Shown here in pieces: positions 39,986 through 49,400 of a stretch of 64,000 bases of DNA. This stretch comes from Lachnoclostridium sp. An131 (GTDB lineage: Bacteria > Bacillota > Clostridia > Lachnospirales > Lachnospiraceae). Location: positions 170,805 to 234,804 of the forward strand of contig NZ_NFLI01000003.1 in NCBI RefSeq assembly GCF_002160825.1, written 5' to 3'. The first letter of the stretch is position 1. Every line of letters starts with the position of its first letter. Position numbers and translations under genes: made by a program. Under the pieces are notes generated by a model. That model was not told the origin of the DNA. It did no database searches and was given only the letters and a program-made list of their open reading frames with translations.

Positions 39986-41254
39986 ATGAAGAAACAACCA
40001 TTTGTGACCCTGGAACAGTTAAAGGAGATTACGAAGACTTATCCGACGCCCTTTTACCTCTACGATGAAAAGGGAATTCGCGAAAATGCGAAGGCGCTCA
40101 AGGAAGCCTTTGCCTGGAATCCGGGCTATAAAGAATATTTTGCGGTGAAAGCGACGCCGAATCCGTTTCTGATTAACATTCTGCGGGAGTACGGCTGCGG
40201 CTGCGACTGCTCTTCCATGACAGAGCTGATGCTCTCCGACGCCATCGGAGTTAAGGGCGAGGACATTATGTTTTCTTCCAATGATACTCCGGCAGAGGAA
40301 TTTGCCTATGCGGCAAAGCTTGGCGCGGTCATCAATCTGGACGATTACACACACATTGACTTTCTAGAAAAAACCATCGGCTATATTCCGGAGACCATCA
40401 GCTGCCGTTTCAACCCCGGCGGAATCTTCCAGATCAGCAACGATATCATGGACAACCCCGGCGACGCCAAATACGGCATGACCACAGAGCAGCTTTTTGA
40501 CGCCTACCGTGTGCTGAAGCAAAAAGGAGCAAAGCACTTCGGACTTCACGCATTTCTGGCCAGCAACACCGTAACCAACGACTATTATCCGATGCTGGCA
40601 AAGGTTCTTTTCGAGCTTGCAGTCCGTCTCAAGCAGGAGACGGGAGCCGACATCCGGTTCATCAATCTCTCCGGCGGAATCGGAATTCCTTACCGCCCGG
40701 ATCAGGAGCCCAATGATATCCGCGTCATCGGAGAAGGCGTGCGCAAGGTTTACGAAGAAGTGCTTGTGCCTGCCGGCATGGGCGACGTGGCGATTTATAC
40801 GGAGCTCGGCCGCTTTATGATGGGCCCCTACGGCTGCCTGGTGACAAAAGCCATTCATGAAAAGCACACCTATAAAGAGTATATCGGCGTAGACGCCTGC
40901 GCAGTAAACCTGATGCGCCCGGCCATGTACGGCGCTTATCATCATATCACTGTCATGGGAAAGGAGGACGCGCCCTGCGATCACACCTATGATGTGACCG
41001 GCTCTCTCTGTGAAAACAATGACAAATTTGCCATTGACCGGGAGCTTCCGAAGATCGACATCGGTGACCTTCTCGTCATCCATGACACGGGAGCGCATGG
41101 CTACGCCATGGGATACAATTATAATGGAAAGCTCAAGTCCGCGGAGCTTCTTCTGAAGGAGGACGGAAGCGTACAGCTGATCCGCCGGGCTGAGACTCCA
41201 AAGGATTATTTCGCGACCTTTGACTGCTTCGATCTTGTCAAAGGACTCGTATAA
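39986..41254 (+). CDS. lysA: Diaminopimelate decarboxylase
   Basis: This 422-residue PLP enzyme converts meso-diaminopimelate to lysine and CO2, the last step of lysine synthesis. The PLP lysine is K55 (YFAVKATPNP). HAFLASNTV, LSGGIGIPY and GRFMMGPYG are in place, and the active-site cysteine is in TGSLCENNDKF. The ATG follows AAAGGAG. It is controlled by the divergent LysR regulator and ends before a shared terminator. The call is firm; other fold III decarboxylases are less likely given the full-length match. Confidence 0.93.
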   Translation: MKKQPFVTLEQLKEITKTYPTPFYLYDEKGIRENAKALKEAFAWNPGYKEYFAVKATPNPFLINILREYGCGCDCSSMTELMLSDAIGVKGEDIMFSSNDTPAEEFAYAAKLGAVINLDDYTHIDFLEKTIGYIPETISCRFNPGGIFQISNDIMDNPGDAKYGMTTEQLFDAYRVLKQKGAKHFGLHAFLASNTVTNDYYPMLAKVLFELAVRLKQETGADIRFINLSGGIGIPYRPDQEPNDIRVIGEGVRKVYEEVLVPAGMGDVAIYTELGRFMMGPYGCLVTKAIHEKHTYKEYIGVDACAVNLMRPAMYGAYHHITVMGKEDAPCDHTYDVTGSLCENNDKFAIDRELPKIDIGDLLVIHDTGAHGYAMGYNYNGKLKSAELLLKEDGSVQLIRRAETPKDYFATFDCFDLVKGLV

Positions 41255-41307
41255 TTCGGTTCTGCAGACTGCTGAATGCAGTTCCCAGCTCTGTAAACAA
41301 CAGGAAA

Positions 41308-41348
41308 GAGCAGCCCGTCCACTCACTGTGGCTGGCTGCTCTTCTTTT
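41308..41348. terminator. Terminator between lysA and degV
   Basis: GAGCAGCC (41,308-41,315) pairs with GGCTGCTC (41,334-41,341), followed by TTCTTTT on the plus strand. The genes converge, so it may act in both directions. Confidence 0.8.
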
Positions 41349-41369
41349 GGCTCCCAACTCAAAATACCT

Positions 41370-42215
41370 TTATTTTTCTTTTTCTACATATACAAAACCG
41401 AAAGCTCCCGGTCCGATATGGGTGCCGATCGTCGCTCCGATCTGAAGGCGTTCATCAAAGCGGATCCCTTCCCTGGACAGGCGCTCTTCAAATACTTCGC
41501 TGTTTTCCGTACCGTAGCTGTAAATAGAGTAAGCCGGAAAGCTTTCGTCTAAAGGATGCTCTCCTATCCACTTCAATATCATGTTAATTGCTTTATTCTT
41601 GCCCAGCGCCTTGCCGGCGAGCCCGATCTCTCCCTCCGGAGTCACGTAAATGACCGGCTTGATGCGGGCAAGATCTCCCACTACCGCGGCAGCCTTTCCG
41701 ATCCGTCCGCCCCGGCGCAGATATTCCAGCGTGTCTATCATAGCTACCACATGGACACGGGATTTAAACGCCTCCAGGCGCTCTGCAATCTCCGCCGCAG
41801 ACAGGCCATCGTGCACAAGCTCCAGCGCATAATCCGCCATCACCTTAATATTGTAGGTCGCCGCTCTGGAATCCACAATAAAAATGTGATCCTCATAATC
41901 CATCATCTGGCTCGCAAGGCGGGCGCTCTGGCAGGTCCCGCTCAGATGTGAGGAAAGCAGAATACAGACGAGATCGTCTCCCGCCTCCTTTACCTCCTGA
42001 AAAATATCGAGAAACTCCTGCGGGGAAGGCTGGGAGGTCATGGGAAACTCCCCTGTCTCCTGCAGGAGTTCAAAAAATCTGTCCCGCTCCAGGTCTATGC
42101 CGTCCAGATACTCCTTTCCCGCCAGTTCAATCCGAATCGGTACAAACACAAGTCCTTTTTCCTGAACCTCCTCCTGGCTGTAGTCAGAAGAAGAATCCAC
42201 CAGTATTCTTATCAT
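41370..42215 (-). CDS. DegV-family fatty-acid-binding protein
   Basis: This 281-residue protein has the DegV pattern: VDSSSDYSQEEV at the start, TSQPSPQEFLDIF, SSHLSGTCQSARLA and IDTLEYLRRGGRIGKAA. DegV/FakB proteins bind a fatty acid for phosphorylation by FakA. It overlaps the MarR-type regulator gene upstream (ATGA), so the two are made together, possibly linking lipid uptake with regulation. Confidence 0.92.
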   Translation of the reverse strand: MIRILVDSSSDYSQEEVQEKGLVFVPIRIELAGKEYLDGIDLERDRFFELLQETGEFPMTSQPSPQEFLDIFQEVKEAGDDLVCILLSSHLSGTCQSARLASQMMDYEDHIFIVDSRAATYNIKVMADYALELVHDGLSAAEIAERLEAFKSRVHVVAMIDTLEYLRRGGRIGKAAAVVGDLARIKPVIYVTPEGEIGLAGKALGKNKAINMILKWIGEHPLDESFPAYSIYSYGTENSEVFEERLSREGIRFDERLQIGATIGTHIGPGAFGFVYVEKEK

Positions 42216-42652
42216 TCTATCACCTCATCCGCCATATCCGAGATTAATGTAAACAGCTTCACAACCTCCTCTGCCCGCTCTCTCCCTACCTTCTCCAAAA
42301 GCATATCAACGCAGGAAAGGATTCTTGCATGCTCTTTTTCGTAAATCTCCGCCCGCTCCATATTGAAGGTTATATACACCTGGCGGCGATCCTGCCTGGA
42401 ACGTGTGCGGGATATCAGGCCCTTTTTCTCCATACTGTTCAGCGTCCGGTTCATCTGAGATTTCAGAATCCGCGTCCTGCCGCACAGGTCTGTAGCTGTA
42501 AGATACTCAGGCTTGCTGCTTTTCTGATTTCGGTAAAGAATTCCGCAGATCAAAAGCTCGTTATACGGGAGCTCTCCCGCCATCCGCGGATTATTAATCC
42601 TTGTAGTCAGCCGAAGCCAGGCATTCAAAACATCATCACTCGAAATATCCAT
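42212..42652 (-). CDS. MarR-family transcriptional regulator
   Basis: This 146-residue winged-helix protein has TATDLCGRTRILKSQMNRTL, then GLISRTRSRQDRRQVYITF, the MarR DNA-binding and wing region. It is the first gene of the marR-degV operon. An operator-like palindrome lies between the promoter and the gene, which suggests self-repression. A FabT-like role in lipid control is possible because of the DegV partner, but is not shown. Confidence 0.88.
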   Translation of the reverse strand: MDISSDDVLNAWLRLTTRINNPRMAGELPYNELLICGILYRNQKSSKPEYLTATDLCGRTRILKSQMNRTLNSMEKKGLISRTRSRQDRRQVYITFNMERAEIYEKEHARILSCVDMLLEKVGRERAEEVVKLFTLISDMADEVIE

Positions 42653-42724
42653 CTAAGGATTTTCCTTTCTCAAAATTCCACCGCCTTCAGGCAGGGCGCA
42701 CACTCTCTGCCGCCGGCATATTTC

Positions 42725-42739
42725 GTTCACATTGTGAAC
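42725..42739. promoter_or_regulatory. Operator-like palindrome before marR-degV
   Basis: GTTCAC-ATT-GTGAAC is a perfect inverted repeat, followed by a third GTTCAC half-site at 42,741-42,746. It covers the expected transcription start of the marR promoter and is a probable MarR binding site. Confidence 0.7.
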
Positions 42740-42751
42740 AGTTCACTCTGT

Positions 42752-42780
42752 ATACTATTTCAGCAGAGGCCTTTTGTCAA
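42752..42780 (-). promoter_or_regulatory. Promoter of marR-degV
   Basis: On the minus strand, TTGACA (42,780-42,775), a 17-base spacer and TAGTAT (42,757-42,752) form a near-consensus promoter. The palindrome lies just downstream of it. Confidence 0.82.
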
Positions 42781-42954
42781 GCTTTATTTTAGCGGACGGA
42801 AACACATTGCCTCAAAAACAAGGACGTCCCCAAAGCTGCATTCTGTGAATCTCTGCCTGTACAGGATCTCCTGTACAAATTCATCAGAACCCCTGCCCCT
42901 TAAGACGTCCTGTGCTCTTCGCGTGAAGCTATTTAAAGCCTGAAACCGCGCCGC

Positions 42955-44001
42955 CTATTTTTTAATTGAAAATTTATAGCCTGTCTGGCTCCTGTAAAGC
43001 TCTCCTGCCTTCACGACAGAGCTCTTGAAATTCTCATGATGCACCGCATCGGGGAAATACTGAGCCTCAAAACAGACCGCGGATCTGCTGGAATATACCC
43101 TTCCATTCTTTCCGCCTGCCTCATCTCCCAGGAAATTCGCCGTGTAGAGCTGAATGCCGGGCGCATCCGTGTATACCTCCATCAGGATGCCGCTCTCCTC
43201 AGAGGAAAGACTGGCACACAGCGTGTACTCCCCTTCCCTCTTCATCACATAATTGTGATCATATCCGGAGGCCAGGCGGAGCGGCTCATAGTCGTCGTCA
43301 ATGCGCTCTCCCAGCACCGTCGGCGTACGGAAATCCATCGGCGTGCCATCCACCGGACGGATCTCTCCTGTCGGAATCATGCCTACAGAAGGCGTAAACG
43401 CGTCTGCGTCGATCCAGGCCGTCTGTCCAAGGACATTGTCAGACTCCTGTCCGTCCAGGTTAAAATAGGAATGATTCGTCAGGTTAAACACCGTATCCTG
43501 ATCTGCTCTCGCCTGATAGGAAATCAGCAGTTCATTTTCATCCGACAAGGTGTAGGATACCGTAATGTCCGCATTTCCCGGAAATCCCTGATCCCCATCC
43601 GGACTGTGAAGAGAAAACTCTATTTTATTGTCATCCACAATCACTGCCTTCCACATCCGCCGGAAATAGGCCTGACTCCCGCTGTGAAGACTGTTTTCCC
43701 CGTCATTTTTCTCAAGCTCATAGATCTTGCCCGCGATCGTCACGCTTGCTCCCCCAATCCGGTTCGCATTTCTTCCGACTATCGCGCCCAGGCAGGGGCC
43801 GTTTACCTCATAGCCCGCCAGATTCTCGTATCCCCATACCACATCCCGGAGCTTCCCGTCCCTGTCCGGCACGCAGAGCTTTTCCAGCACAGCTCCATAA
43901 TTCAGAACCGCCGCCTTCATTCCGTTCGCATTTTCCAGAATATACTCCTTCACCTGCTCCCCGTTTTTCGTAACGCCATAGTCCTTCACCAAAATACTCA
44001 T
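42955..44001 (-). CDS. galM: Aldose 1-epimerase (mutarotase)
   Basis: This 348-residue cytoplasmic enzyme interconverts alpha and beta forms of aldoses such as galactose. The family residues are present: NRIGGASVTI, the catalytic histidine region FNLTNHSYFNLDGQ near residue 175, SGYDHNYVM with its histidine near 243, and the glutamate in CFEAQYFPDAVHH near 305. It appears to be a single-gene unit, with a terminator between it and the upstream channel gene. The length is normal. Confidence 0.94.
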   Translation of the reverse strand: MSILVKDYGVTKNGEQVKEYILENANGMKAAVLNYGAVLEKLCVPDRDGKLRDVVWGYENLAGYEVNGPCLGAIVGRNANRIGGASVTIAGKIYELEKNDGENSLHSGSQAYFRRMWKAVIVDDNKIEFSLHSPDGDQGFPGNADITVSYTLSDENELLISYQARADQDTVFNLTNHSYFNLDGQESDNVLGQTAWIDADAFTPSVGMIPTGEIRPVDGTPMDFRTPTVLGERIDDDYEPLRLASGYDHNYVMKREGEYTLCASLSSEESGILMEVYTDAPGIQLYTANFLGDEAGGKNGRVYSSRSAVCFEAQYFPDAVHHENFKSSVVKAGELYRSQTGYKFSIKK

Positions 44002-44026
44002 AGACTCTCTCCTCCATGTTCTGCGC

Positions 44027-44070
44027 CAAAAAACAAGGCGCCTCTATGTCCATGATAGGCCATAGAGGCG
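44027..44070 (-). terminator. Terminator of the formate/nitrite channel gene
   Basis: CGCCTCTATG (44,039-44,048) and CATAGAGGCG (44,061-44,070) form a perfect 10-bp stem. On the minus strand it is followed by TTGTTTTTTGG. Confidence 0.85.
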
Positions 44071-44104
44071 TCTTTCGTCAAGCATAACAGCTGCCTGTTC
44101 TGAT

Positions 44105-44893
44105 TTAATTTTTCTTTGCTCCTCTTAAGTACAGGAACCAGTATGTAATGCCAATCAGCGCGCCGCCGATGATATTTCCAATGGTAACCGGAAGCAGGTT
44201 GTTTACCAGAGCCGCTCCCCAGTTCACAGCCGCATTTCCAACTCCGTATACACCATTGGCAAAAATGCCTGCCGCCAGATAATACATATTCGCAACACTA
44301 TGCTCAAAACCGCCCAGCACAAAAATCATAATCGGAAAATAGAGGCCGATAATCTTGCTGGGAACCGTCTTTCCTGCAAAGGACATCCAGACCGCCAGGC
44401 ATACCATCATATTACAGATGATTCCGCGGAGCAGGGCGTCTCCAAAGCTTAAAGCTACTTTTCCGCTGGCTACCGTCATCATCGTGTCCAGCAGAGCTCC
44501 GTCTACCTGTGAGGGCGTATGGCTGTACACTACAAGCAGAGCCAGAATGATGCTGCCCGCGAAATTTCCAAGGTATACAAATACCCAGTTGCGGAGCACA
44601 CCGGAGAATTTAACCTCTTTCTCCAGCAACGGAATCACAAGAAGACAGTTTCCGGTAAAAAGCTCGCTTCCTGCAATCAAAACCAGGGCAAGACCCGCCG
44701 GGAACATACAGGCTCCCACCAGTTTTCCGAGGCTTCCGCCAATGGTGGCCGTAGCTGTCTGGTAAGCGATAGCGCCGATTCCGATAAAGATGCCTGCCAT
44801 GATTCCCAAGATAAACAGCTTCAGAATAGGCGTCTCTACCTTCTTTTTACCGATTCCTACATAATTTTGTGCAATTTCTGCCGGTGAGTTCAT
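44105..44893 (-). CDS. Formate/nitrite transporter family channel
   Basis: This 262-residue membrane protein of the FocA/NirC family has six hydrophobic helices. The family features are GELFTGN-like SELFTGNCLLV near residue 80, the NWVFVYLGNFAGS segment near 107 and FVLGGFEHSVANMYYL near 197. It moves formate or nitrite-like anions; formate export suits a fermenter. The start is good: AAGGAGGAAA lies just upstream on the minus strand. No pyruvate formate-lyase gene is nearby. Confidence 0.92.
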   Translation of the reverse strand: MNSPAEIAQNYVGIGKKKVETPILKLFILGIMAGIFIGIGAIAYQTATATIGGSLGKLVGACMFPAGLALVLIAGSELFTGNCLLVIPLLEKEVKFSGVLRNWVFVYLGNFAGSIILALLVVYSHTPSQVDGALLDTMMTVASGKVALSFGDALLRGIICNMMVCLAVWMSFAGKTVPSKIIGLYFPIMIFVLGGFEHSVANMYYLAAGIFANGVYGVGNAAVNWGAALVNNLLPVTIGNIIGGALIGITYWFLYLRGAKKN

Positions 44894-44918
44894 GATAAGT
44901 TTCCTCCTTTTGTCCTCA

Positions 44919-44953
44919 AAGAAATAAAGGCAGCCGCAGCATGCCGCCGCCTT
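44919..44953 (-). terminator. Terminator after the rhomboid-like gene
   Basis: AAGGCAGCCGC and GCCGCCGCCTT form a GC-rich stem with one mismatch at 44,927-44,953. On the minus strand it is followed by a T-rich run (TTTATTTCTTT). Confidence 0.7.
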
Positions 44954-45024
44954 AAATTTGTTAAAATTATAACACTCTCATGAACCTCAGACTATCGTAC
45001 TATCTGTAGGAAGATTTTCAAAGC

Positions 45025-45906
45025 TTATTTTACATGCTCGTGCGTGAACAGATGATCCTGGCAGTATTCATAATTGCCGTTGCATTTGGAACAGAAGCGG
45101 AACACCAGATCGTCTCCATCCTTTTCTGTGCGTCCGCAGACCGCACATTTATGCATCGCAGCATTCTTCTGTCCCTGCTTCACGCTCTTTGCGTAGGTTC
45201 GTCTCCGGTAAATCTCCTTTGGATTATAGCGGCGCATGCTCCGCATTCCGAAAAAGAAAATCAGGAAATTTCCGAGAGCTAAAAGCGCCGTCAGGCTGTA
45301 GGCCGGATTTGAGACGATCCCGATATTTTGCAGCGCTATATTCACCGCTGCCGGAAGGATGTCCGCCAGGAAGCCGGACAGGATCGTCAGCCCGAAATAA
45401 ACGCCGTAGAAGGCCGCCAGCAGCTTCGCCCGGATGGGAATGATTCCAAACAACAGGAACTGCAGGTTCGGATAAATGGCCGCGAACGCAAAGAACAGCG
45501 AATTGTTCAGGTAATAGGTTCCAAAATATGGGCCATAATTCACTCCAAATACATACTGGCAGACGAAGGCCGCCACAATATGGAGCAGGACTCCGGTAAA
45601 ATAATACAGGTTAAAGCGAAACGCTCCCCAGTTCGCCTCCAGCGCCTTTCCCAGAGAGTAGTACAGATACATACTGATCAGGAAAAACAGGAGCCCTGTA
45701 TTGGGCGGATAGATAATAAAAGTAAGCAGCCTCCATATCTGCCCGTGCATAATGGCCACCGGATCCAGCGACAGATAATCAAAATAAAATCTCGGAGCAG
45801 CGGCCAAGATAACATATCCGACCGCATACAGAATAATAATATAGTACATGAGATTGTGAATCGCGTAACGGCCAAATTTCCTTTCCAGCTTGTCCAGCAG
45901 GTTCAT
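45025..45906 (-). CDS. Degenerate rhomboid-like membrane protein with C-terminal zinc ribbon
   Basis: This 293-residue protein has about six hydrophobic helices in the rhomboid layout (WRLLTFIIYPPNTGLLFF, YYSLGKALEANWGAFRF, PNLQFLLFGIIPIRAK). The catalytic GxSG of rhomboid proteases is missing; the matching segment reads LNNSLFFAFAAIYPN. It is thus probably a non-proteolytic relative. The C-terminal ~60 residues carry a zinc-ribbon-like set (CAVCGRTEKDGDD, CSKCNGNYEYC). Its role is unknown; membrane protein quality control is one possibility for pseudo-rhomboids. Confidence 0.78.
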   Translation of the reverse strand: MNLLDKLERKFGRYAIHNLMYYIIILYAVGYVILAAAPRFYFDYLSLDPVAIMHGQIWRLLTFIIYPPNTGLLFFLISMYLYYSLGKALEANWGAFRFNLYYFTGVLLHIVAAFVCQYVFGVNYGPYFGTYYLNNSLFFAFAAIYPNLQFLLFGIIPIRAKLLAAFYGVYFGLTILSGFLADILPAAVNIALQNIGIVSNPAYSLTALLALGNFLIFFFGMRSMRRYNPKEIYRRRTYAKSVKQGQKNAAMHKCAVCGRTEKDGDDLVFRFCSKCNGNYEYCQDHLFTHEHVK

Positions 45907-46045
45907 AACGGTGTCTTCCTTTCTGCTACAATATCAATAAAATTCAAAATTGTGAAATCCTTCCGGGGAATTTTCCGGAGCCGTCCCCGGCTCCGGAATG
46001 CCTTAAACCGGATACAAGATGATACTCATTATAGGGGAGCCCTCT

Positions 46046-46246
46046 CTATTTGTCAACCGGCAGACCTTCCCTCGGCCTTACCGCTCTGGGAATACAGATC
46101 TCGTCTCCTATCTGAAGATTATAAATATTAATATAAGGGTTTGCATAAAGGATGGCCCAAAGCGGCACATGGTAGCGGCGGCTTAGGCGGTACAGGCTGT
46201 CGCCCTTCTGGACAGTATGAAGAAAGCCATGGCATTGCTGCATCAC
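46046..46246 (-). CDS. Single LysM-domain protein
   Basis: This 66-residue protein is almost entirely one LysM repeat (HTVQKGDSLYRLSRRYHVPLW, then NPYINIYNLQIGDEICIP). LysM binds peptidoglycan or related sugars. No signal peptide or anchor is visible, so it may be a spore- or cell-wall-associated small protein exported by another route. The start at 46,246 (MMQQCHG) is near a T/A-rich region without a clear ribosome binding site. Confidence 0.8.
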   Translation of the reverse strand: MMQQCHGFLHTVQKGDSLYRLSRRYHVPLWAILYANPYINIYNLQIGDEICIPRAVRPREGLPVDK

Positions 46247-46357
46247 AGTACCTCATCTCTTCCTTATTTTATATATTGTACTATATGCATCCGCTCTCTT
46301 CTTTGTGTTATGCGCAGAATCACGGGAAAAATGCCGGGCAGTTTATATTTTTTTTAT

Positions 46358-46386
46358 TTGCTTTCATATTTTTGCTGTCGTATAAT
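46358..46386 (+). promoter_or_regulatory. Promoter of the activase/dehydratase gene
   Basis: TTGCTT (46,358-46,363), a 17-base spacer and TATAAT (46,381-46,386) lie 66 bases before the likely ATG. The T-rich stretch upstream may act as an UP-like element. Confidence 0.75.
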
Positions 46387-46452
46387 GAGAAATGATGTCT
46401 AAAAACCTTTCAGGAACAGAAAAGGAGGTTGCGGACTGTCCGCGTAACAGTT

Positions 46453-49400
46453 ATGAGTAATTCTACATATACATTGGGAATCGATATTGGTTCCACTACG
46501 GTAAAAATTGCAGTTCTCAACCAGGAGAACCAGCTTTTGTTTTCAGATTATGAGCGTCATTTTGCAAATATCCAGGAGACGCTGGCTTCCCTTCTGGAAA
46601 AGGCGGAGCAGACACTCGGGGATCTGACTGTGTATCCGGCTATCACCGGTTCCGGCGGCCTGACGCTTGCACGCCATCTGGAGGTTCCCTTTATCCAGGA
46701 GGTGGTAGCCGTAGCCACAGCCCTTGAGACGGCGGCTCCCCAGACAGACGTCGCCATCGAGCTTGGCGGCGAGGATGCGAAAATCATTTATTTCGAGGGA
46801 GGAAATGTGGAGCAGCGTATGAACGGCATCTGCGCCGGCGGTACAGGCTCCTTCATTGACCAGATGGCTTCCCTTCTTCAGACAGACGCTTCCGGCCTGA
46901 ATGAATATGGCAAGAACTACCACTCTCTCTATACGATTGCTGCCCGCTGCGGCGTATTTGCAAAATCTGACATTCAGCCTCTGATCAATGAGGGCGCGAC
47001 AAAGGAAGACTTGTCTGCGTCTATTTTTCAGGCTGTCGTAAACCAGACAATCAGCGGACTTGCCTGCGGAAAACCCATCCGGGGACACGTAGCGTTCCTG
47101 GGAGGACCGCTTCATTTCCTTTCCGAGCTGAAGGCTGCGTTTATCCGTACCCTGAAGCTGGACGATGAGCATATCATCGCCCCGGAGAATTCTCATCTGT
47201 TTGCCGCTATCGGATCCGCCTTAAGCTGCAAGCAGGAATCAGCTGTATCCTTAAGCAGCATGAAGAAGCGCCTGCAGTCCCGGATCAAAATGGATTTCGA
47301 GGTCGCCAGAATGGAGCCGCTCTTTGAATCTGAGCATGAGTACGCCAAGTTCCAGGAGCGTCACAGCCGCCACGAGGTAGCAAGAGGCGATTTCCAGGCA
47401 TACAAGGGCCGCTGCTTCCTGGGCATCGACGCCGGAAGCACCACCACAAAGGCCGCCCTGGTAGGCGAAGACGGAGAGCTTCTCTACTCCTTCTACAGCA
47501 ACAATAACGGCAGCACTTTAAAAACAACGATCCGCGCCATCCAGGAAATCTACCGTTTTCTTCCAAAAGACGCCCATATCGTCCGCTCCTGTTCCACCGG
47601 ATACGGAGAGGCCCTTATAAAGGCTGCTCTGATGCTGGACGAGGGTGAGGTCGAGACAGTCGCCCACTACTATGCGGCTGAGTTTTTCGATCCGAAGGTG
47701 GACTGTATCCTGGATATCGGCGGACAGGACATGAAATGTATCCGCATTAAAAACCATACGGTAGACAGCGTGCAGCTGAACGAGGCCTGCTCCTCCGGCT
47801 GCGGCTCCTTTATCGAGACCTTTGCGCACTCTCTGAACTACAGCGTACAGGATTTCGCAAAGGCAGCTCTGTTTGCAAAGCATCCCATTGACCTGGGAAC
47901 CCGCTGTACCGTATTTATGAATTCCAAGGTAAAGCAGGCTCAGAAGGAGGGCGCAGAGGTCGCCGACATCTCAGCCGGTCTTGCCTACTCCGTCATCAAG
48001 AACGCACTGTTCAAGGTAATCAAGGTGTCTGACGCCTCCTCCCTTGGACAGAATATCGTCGTACAGGGCGGAACCTTTTACAACGACGCCGTGCTTCGAA
48101 GCTTCGAGAAAATCGCAGGCTGCGAGGCTGTCCGTCCCGATATCGCGGGCATCATGGGAGCCTTCGGCGCCGCCCTCATCGCGAGAGAGCGCTACGAGGA
48201 GGGTGTGGAGACCACGATGCTTTCCATTGACCAGATCAATAAGCTGGAATTTACGACAACCATGTCCAAATGTAAGGGCTGTACCAATAACTGCCGTCTT
48301 ACGATCAACCGCTTCACAGGCGGACGCCAGTTCATCACCGGCAACCGTTGCGAGCGCGGTATCGGCAAGGAACGCAACAAGGACAACATCCCGAACCTGT
48401 ACGAGTATAAAAACAAGCGGATCTTCGGCTATGAGCCGCTGCCCGCGGACGAGGCCTCCCGCGGCCAGGTCGGTATTCCCCGTGTGCTGAACTTCTATGA
48501 GAACTATCCGTTCTGGTACACCTTCTTTACCGAGCTGAAATACCAGGTAGTGCTCTCTCCTGCCTCCACGCACAAAATCTACGAGCTGGGCATCGAATCC
48601 ATTCCCAGCGAGTCCGAGTGCTATCCTGCGAAGCTGGCCCACGGTCATGTGACCTGGTTGATACGCCAGGGGTTGAAGTTCATCTTCTATCCCTGCGTGC
48701 CCTATGAGCGCAATGAATTTCCCGATGCGGGCAACCACTACAACTGTCCCATCGTGACTTCCTATGCAGAAAATATCAAGAACAACATCGACGAGCTCCA
48801 CGGCGGAGACATTGATTTCTTCAATCCCTTCCTCTCCTTTGAGAGCGAAAAGATTCTGGAAGAAGCTCTGATCCGGGAGTTCGGAGAGCACTGCCGCATT
48901 CCGGCAGAGGAAATTGCCGCCGCGGCAAAGAAGGCCTGGAAGGAGCAGGAAAACGTCCGCGAGGATATCAAGCGGAAAGGTGAGGAAACCCTGAAATACA
49001 TGGAAGAGACCGGACACCGCGGCATCGTGCTGGCAGGCCGTCCTTACCATATCGACCCGGAGATCAACCACGGCATTCCGGAGCTTATCAACAGCTATGG
49101 CATCGCCGTGCTGACCGAGGACTCTATCAGCCATCTGCATGGTGTGGAACGTCCGCTGTTTGTCATGGACCAGTGGATGTACCATTCCAGAATGTACGCG
49201 GCTGCAAGCTACGCAAGAACCCGGGATGACCTGGACGTCATCCAGCTGAATTCCTTCGGCTGCGGCTTGGACGCGGTCACCACCGACGAGGTCAGCGACA
49301 TCCTGACGAACTCCGGCAAGATTTACACCTGTCTGAAGATCGACGAGGTCAACAACCTGGGAGCCGCGAGAATCCGTATCCGCTCCTTAATCTCCGCCCT

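Noticed and set aside
43036..44055. 339-residue open frame on the plus strand
   Set aside because: It is opposite galM, which has all catalytic residues. The frame has no ribosome binding site.
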